Part shown: positions 58,340 through 64,000 of the stretch, piece by piece
How positions within the stretch are numbered: the first letter of the stretch is position 1
How the letters are laid out: every line of letters begins with the position of its first letter
DNA from: Platynereis dumerilii
Lineage: Eukaryota > Annelida > Polychaeta > Phyllodocida > Nereididae
Reading direction: 5' to 3'
Length of the DNA stretch: 64,000 nt
Assembly: GCA_026936325.1 (NCBI GenBank)
Contig: JAPTHN010000030.1
Location: 2,498,501-2,562,500, forward strand
Notes under the pieces: model-generated
What the model saw: only the letters and a program-made list of their open reading frames with translations
The model's database searches: none
What the model was told of the DNA's origin: nothing
Program-made: the position numbers and the translations under genes

Positions 58340-59564
58340 TAGTCAAGGTACGGTCTGCTCACAGACTCTGAACGAACAGAACAGCTGGAGAGTCTGCCAG
58401 AAATCGGATGACCTCCAGCTGACACATCTATTAATTTAAATAAAAGTGTAACGCCAGTTGCACATTCGACACTTGGGGTCCCACCTCTGACGTCATCAAA
58501 ATCACCCCATTTTCACCTCTTTCGCATTCACAACCCCCCATATCAATCAAAACATTTTTTACTTGCCATATCCAAAGAACCTACTCACCCAAACCACCCA
58601 AATTTCTCATTTCAAACACAGCTCTTTTTACCCCCCTCCCCCAGTATCTAGATCAGCCTCTGCCTGCCTTCACAGTCCACTTTTGTCCATGACTTTCAAG
58701 AGCCCTGCCACTCCACACACCATCTAATGTGCACATTTCCTCTTTTTTCCAAACATGCCCTTCTGACGAATCAACATGCAAATCAATTCCTGATGGCCCT
58801 TTCCCTTCGATTCAAATGTTGCAATGCTACAGCAACCATACCATTACCTTCGTGATTAGACTTCCGGTCCCAGCAGTTTGTTGTGATCCACGCAGACCAG
58901 GCTGCATTTTTGAGCCTTCTATACATGTATGGCTGTATGCACTTGCTTTTAAAGTTCAATTACATTCAAAATTAACTTCATTGATTCCTTTGAATCCTGT
59001 CAAAGGTAACATTGACACTTTCAAGTGCAATTCACTTTCACACCTCGATAGCTGTCATCTGTCAACTGTCTGCTCTGTTGTGATCCAGGGGATCCAGCAT
59101 TTCGCGCCGTTTTGTGAGTTTAATTCATGACGACCAAACTTCCCAAAACACAATTGTCATTCTCTGTCTAATTAGGCCTATAGATGTGTCAGTCAATGGC
59201 CGTTTCTCTATGATATATTTTCTGGCTCCAATTGCTGCTTTGCTCAATTGGATTGAATTGTACGCACTGTGCAGTGTGCAGCACACAAGTTTTGATTGGT
59301 GACACTTGAAGTGCACTTAATCTATTACATATTGATGGCAATTTGCACTTTGATAAAAGCACCATTCTAACAAATTAAAATGTCTTTGACATTGGGATTT
59401 CTTTTTAAATTGTCCAAATTTTTTAAAGTAAATTTATGGAAAATCTTTTTGATGTTTTACATTATATTCCTCTGATTTAATACTCTTTCCTGTGCTTATC
59501 TATGAGTTTACTGTTACACTACTTACTTTTATTCCTTAGCCATAGCCATAGCCAGAGAGTCATG

Positions 59565-59785
59565 GATAGATCACAGGCCACACAATCATTCTGACAAAAC
59601 TTCAGTTTTGTAAATGATGTTGTAATGATCTCACAGAAATAAACTGTTAAAGAATATATATATTTTTTTAACACAATCATTCTGACACCCACCAGTCTTA
59701 TATACACCCCTGTGTGTTTAATATAATATTGGCTTTGGGAATGTGAGTTGGTGTCAGAATGATTGTGTGGCCTGTGGGATAGATA
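59565..59785. repeat. Inverted repeat around CACACAATCATTCTGACA
   Basis: ACAGGCCACACAATCATTCT at 59571 pairs with its inverse near 59751-59776. A third copy, ACAATCATTCTGACACCCAC, lies at 59672. It is probably a small foldback element. The right flank runs straight into a (GATA) array. Confidence 0.65.
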
Positions 59786-59970
59786 TAGATAGCCAGATAG
59801 ATAGAAAGCCATAGACACATCGTCACAGCTACAGTCACACAGATAGATAAACAGATAGATAAACAGATACCCAGACAGATAGATGGATAGATAGATCGAT
59901 AGATACATAGATAGATAGATAGACAGATAGACGGATAGATAGACAGATAGACGGATAGATAGACAGACGA
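59780..59970. repeat. (GATA/GACA)n compound microsatellite
   Basis: GATAGATAGACAGATAGACG-type array, ~190 bp. Frames rich in YLSIYLSI are artefacts. Confidence 0.93.
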
Positions 59971-60830
59971 CACATTTTATCGGCTCTCTGTCACAGGGCT
60001 ACCATTTGACATGTCCTGGCCCCAATGCCCCATCACTGTGTCTCAGCCACATTACCGACTCCCTCCCCCCAAACAAAATATTTATTTACAACAGTCCTCC
60101 TCCTTTATTTATTTATCACTGGGTAATTCTAGTTTATTAATATTCGAGTAGGTCAGGTCATGTCTAGGTAGAGGGACCTCATCACTTGTGCTCATACGCA
60201 CAGCTGAGCTACCAGCAACATAAACCAAGTGCAATCAACAATTTTAAACTATCAATGATTGCACATGCACTGCCAATGAGAACCATAAAATTATGAAGTT
60301 TTCAAATCCTTTAACAGCTATTGCCAGCACGATTTAAATGATAGTTTAGGGCGTTCTCTTACGAAACTAATTGAAACAACAAACGGACAACAATGAAACA
60401 CTAAAGCATTCATTCAATTGCTTTGAGAGATCTGAAACAGTTAATTATGTCTGTCATACCAAAGAAGAGTTAATCTTTTTGTTACAACTTCACAAATAAT
60501 GTATGTTGTGGTCACTAGTCAGGGCAAGCTTAACAAGCTCATACTGAGAAGTGAGGGTGCTCGTGCGTGGCTGTCTGGCTGGCTGCCAAACAGGGACTAT
60601 TCACAATTCCCTGGGCAGAAAAATTATGACTCCGCCAAAAAAAAAGTTCCTCAACAAGTACCACTTTGCAGCAATAGCAGCATTCCAATAATTAAGTGGC
60701 CGATTAAAAGTTATTTAATATTCAATTCTAGACCTAATTAAACAGACCTAGTCGTTACTCCACTTCCCTTAAAAAAAGCAGTCGTTACTGCATCTGAAAT
60801 CAGGCAGAGTTCACTGACGGTGTCAGCTCA

Positions 60831-61517
60831 CTGCTGCTGTCTCTTATGCATGATGTAAAATATGAACTCTTTGTGTACAGAGTGGTCAAGGTATTAAAAA
60901 AGTGGGAACATTTTAGATAGGAAGACCAACCGTCTCAGTGCAGATGAGAAGGATGGGAGACAATACATAGGTTGAGCACTACACTTGCGACACAAAAACG
61001 TGTCACAGCAGTTTAGGGACTATTCTCATCCAAGTTAAAGATATGGGGGTATAGGAAATGTTTTAAAATATATGATATGTCATTTCAAGAATATTCCTGT
61101 AATTTTAAGTGTCAAAATCGGCCAATTTTCAAACATTTACCCATAAAAATGACACAAGTTTCAGGTAGAAGGGAGGGGGCCTTTGCATAAAATGGTAGCT
61201 GTAAATCTGTATGTTGTTCATGTTTTATTATTTGTGTTTGTGTGTGAATTGTTTCGCGATTAAGTGCCATATGTAACTGTCAGTCATCATCAGCCGTTCA
61301 TAAAAGATATGATCTGATTGGTTGCTTTTAAAGAAGGCTTGGTCAACAAAGAACCTGCAGTGACTGACGTTGACCACTTTTGACAAATTCAGATCGCATT
61401 TAAATGATATTTTTAGGCCTCTTTGTAAAGTGTTAATCAAGGTATATCTCTCCTTTTTCCAGTAACGCATAATTTACCTACTTTTAGCACAAAACAACAT
61501 CAATGGAGAGAGCGAGA
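60831..61517. other. Unannotated
   Basis: No recognisable gene. Short frames lack domain signals. Confidence 0.35.
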
Positions 61518-61613
61518 GATAGATAGATATGTAGATAGATCTATAGACAGATGATGGATGGATGATTGGGCCTTTACATCCTGTATTTATGCACTGCCAC
61601 TAGACCACCCCCG

Positions 61614-61685
<72 letters not shown>
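61518..61685. repeat. (GATA)n microsatellite, two blocks
   Basis: A short degenerate block (61518-61560) and a long clean one (61615-61685). Confidence 0.95.
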
Positions 61686-61826
61686 TTTGCTACCACGTCA
61701 GAAGTTAAATTTATTTTCCACTTACAAATATTGTATTTCTTCACAAGTAATCACCTCCTGTCCTAATTAGCCTACCAAGCAAAAATACAGGACGTAAAGC
61801 CCCAATCATCCATCCATCCATCCATC
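61551..61826. repeat. Inverted repeat flanking a (GATA)n array
   Basis: GGATGATTGGGCCTTTACAT at 61559 pairs with the inverse at ~61793-61812 (ACGTAAAGCCCCAATCATCC). The microsatellite lies in the loop. It resembles a small TIR element with a microsatellite core. Confidence 0.65.
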
Positions 61827-62215
61827 ACAAGTAATCATAGCTTTCACAACTTCCCAACAAAATGTCACTTTCCTTTTTTCAAAATTGTGACTCCCCATTG
61901 TGTTCAAAACAAATCAGATTAAACCTGATGACCACTTAGTTTCCTGACAGTTTGCAGTTTGTTGTTTTCTGTCAGTTTCTGGTTCAATTGCTTGTTATTA
62001 ACACCTTTTGCTTGCCAGTCTTTTCAAAGAGTTCTCAGCAAATGGTATGTCCTCAGTCTACGTTGCTTACGCAACGTGAAGACTGTGATCTCGGTCTAGG
62101 AACATTTATTTCTGGATGTCACTTTTAAAATATCAGAATATGTGGTAGTTCTTATCACTTGTGAAAGATATGAAACACCTAAATTAAACTAAAATGTTAC
62201 GTGTGGTGTGGTTTC

Positions 62216-62217
<2 letters not shown>

Positions 62218-62285
<68 letters not shown>

Positions 62286-62304
62286 AATCTATCTATCTAT
62301 CTCT
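62218..62304. repeat. (ATCT)n microsatellite
   Basis: About 20 tetranucleotide copies, in the opposite orientation to the array at 61615. Confidence 0.95.
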
Positions 62305-63574
62305 ATTACCCAGGATAGAAACAAAAACACAGACAATCATTCCATAACAAAATCTAAAAAAAAAAAATCAATAAAGCAATTTTTTTGAAGATTTTGACAA
62401 AAAGCTCCTGCAGGGGGCAGGCCAGCATTGACACTAAAATTCTATAAATTTCATGATCATTAGTTGTGGTTGGGTCAAATATCACTTTTTTCCATCCCAT
62501 TGAGCAAGTAAAAATGTAAACTTTCCTTAATAATAAAAACATTTTGTGAAAAGAACAGAAAAGTTATGAAAATTAATGATAACAGGATCTTGAAATTTGT
62601 GACTTGCATTTTCAACAATGCCACGACAATTTAATTCGACACAAGAGTTTTGCTCTCAGAAATCTGCAAATTTTCATGAATATACCAGATGGCACCTACT
62701 AAGAGCAAACAAACTTTCATTGTGATACTTCGAGTGGAAGTACCATTTTTTAGCCATTTTGCAATGTTGCGTTTTTAATGTCGCTCAGTGTATCTATACA
62801 TATATTCATCTATCTATCTATCTATCTTGGTCCCTATCTATTTACCAGTCTATATAGGCTATCTTTTTTCATCAATCTGTGTGTACCAAGATGCCTGTAA
62901 ACTTTACTCAAATGCGATAGATGCATTTGTCAAATTTGGTCTAAGTCAATCACTGTCCACCTAAGTGTGTCTGGAAGTTCCAGACTGGGACTAACCGATC
63001 AGATCATACATGAAATGCTTGACTGAGTATGATTGACTGCTGAATGTAATAGTCCGATACTATTATTTGGAAAACGATAGACATACAAACTAAAACTGCT
63101 AATTATGAACAACAAAATGATTAAGTTTGAAATGATATCACAGCTTGTAGTTTTAAATTTACATATATAGCAATGCCAGAATAGAGTCATCTCTGATATC
63201 AGAGTTCAACAGCATAGAAAAGAATTTCAGATTCCATGTAAGTATGACGAGGACTATAACAAAAAAAACTTAAAGAAATGTGTTGCTCTGCAAATTTTTC
63301 GGCTTATATATTCTCTTTGGGAATTATATAAAATGGCGTCTTTATTTTTGGGGTAAATTGTTGGCAAGCCAAGCAAGGTCATATTTTGTTACAAAAACTG
63401 AAATGTGATAAACAAGTCTAAAGGCCAACAGGAAATGGTCACAGCTGAATGTTTTTGGCACAAAGAAACTAGTCGATCTGGGGACCAACACCATATAATT
63501 TTTGTCTAAAAAATCTCTTTGCAAAGTTATTAGCCAAAATCACGTGTTGTGTTTCTTTTGCTGGTTATAGTGAA
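62305..63574. other. Unannotated
   Basis: A short (ATCT) array at 62808-62826, otherwise no recognised feature. Confidence 0.35.
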
Positions 63575-63848
63575 AGAACCTACAGCCGAAAACAGGTTCT
63601 AGATTTTTTTAAGGGTTTAATTGAATTGAAAAGGTTCAATACTTGTTCGGAAGGCCCTATGGTAGGACCATATCCTCCCAAGTCCAGAGAAAGGGGTTCC
63701 ATTGCGGGAGTTCTGTGCGGCTAGATTATCTAAATGTTGTTTTTGTTTGCTGTTGGAACTTCTTTAAATGTTGAATAATTAACCTTTACGGTTCCTTATC
63801 TATACCAGCTTATAGAACCTTTACAGGTTCCATATAAAACCTTTTTTG
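63575..63848. repeat. AGGTTC/GAACCT word cluster
   Basis: AGAACCT, CAGGTTCT, AAGGTTC, CGGTTCC, AGAACCTTT and CAGGTTCC recur on both strands within ~270 bp. This is another possible motif-laden repeat, with no ends delimited. Confidence 0.35.
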
Positions 63849-63852
63849 TTAA

Positions 63853-64000
63853 GGTGGCTCGATACTCGTGAACTTTCCAAGATAGGATTTCTTAAAAACA
63901 GTTTAGAATGATCCAAAATATAGTTTATAGCAAGGATATGTAAACAAAAGTGGTCGCTACCAGCCTTTTAAAAAAATTAGTTGGGGTTATGTATCAGAAA
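63853..64000 (+). mobile_element. Possible third TTAA-flanked element, cut by the window end
   Basis: TTAA (63849-63852) followed by GGTGGCTCGATACTCGTG resembles the GGTGACTCAACCGTGGTA tip of the 26655 family. Only the first ~150 bp are in the window, so the call is tentative. Confidence 0.4.

Larger units (their letters stand above)
58340..60830. repeat. Inverted partner of the 12735-13498 repeat, split by 1.7 kb
   Basis: The stretches 58345-58437 and 60150-60830 together are the reverse complement of 12735-13495. The intervening 58438-60149 holds pyrimidine-rich sequence, a hairpin (59565-59785) and a microsatellite (59780-59970). Confidence 0.7.

Overview
The window is animal nuclear DNA: AT-rich, intron-bearing, gene-poor and packed with repeats. 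A rhodopsin-class receptor gene, collagen Gly-X-Y exons with GT/AG splice sites, CR1-like LINEs, a Helitron, a tRNA-derived SINE and long (GATA)n arrays all point to an invertebrate metazoan. The many AGGCCTA words and the LINE and foldback content would suit a marine deuterostome such as an echinoderm or hemichordate, but this is an impression and not a proof.

Only two host genes are supportable. (1) A class A GPCR on the minus strand (exon 2 at 16559-17493, probable exon 1 at 18129-18213), with a terminal-inverted-repeat (TIR) element ending about 26 bp past its stop codon. (2) A membrane-anchored collagen-like gene on the minus strand, with a Gly-X-Y exon at 43482-43751, a duplicated Gly-X-Y exon with an in-frame stop at 43143-43391, a GGKGDS-repeat exon at 42238-42516 and a transmembrane exon at 37268-37373. 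All junctions between these exons are phase 1.

The rest is mobile DNA, by region. 0-8.6 kb: CR1-like LINE pieces, one split by a 1.6 kb TA-flanked TIR element. 8.6-16.5 kb: foldback elements. 19.5-20.7 kb: Helitron. 21.7-23.0 kb: another LINE. 23.3-25.2 kb: minisatellites. 26.7-27.5 kb: TTAA-flanked element, with a second copy at 55.7-57.4 kb. 29.1-34.1 kb: a 5.0 kb palindrome. 34.7-36.6 kb: LINE endonuclease split by a TIR element. 38.3-41.6 kb: palindromic element with tandem repeats. 43.8-51.9 kb: a Russian-doll nest of inverted-repeat elements around a 4,576 bp near-perfect palindrome. 51.9-54.9 kb: another motif-laden element. 58-64 kb: microsatellites and inverted repeats.

The most unusual signal crosses element families. 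About a dozen non-coding inverted-repeat elements each carry their own short 'private' word, repeated in both orientations. Examples are GTTGCCATGGCAAC (15 copies; identical to the RFX X-box palindrome), GTAACGGAGGGGAC, GCTAATGTAAC, GTCTGTGGTGTAAC, GGACGTTTCACCGC, GAGTCGGACAC and TGACGTCA. In the 4.6 kb palindrome many of the words lie about 173-178 bp apart. No transposase was recognised, so all of these elements look non-autonomous.
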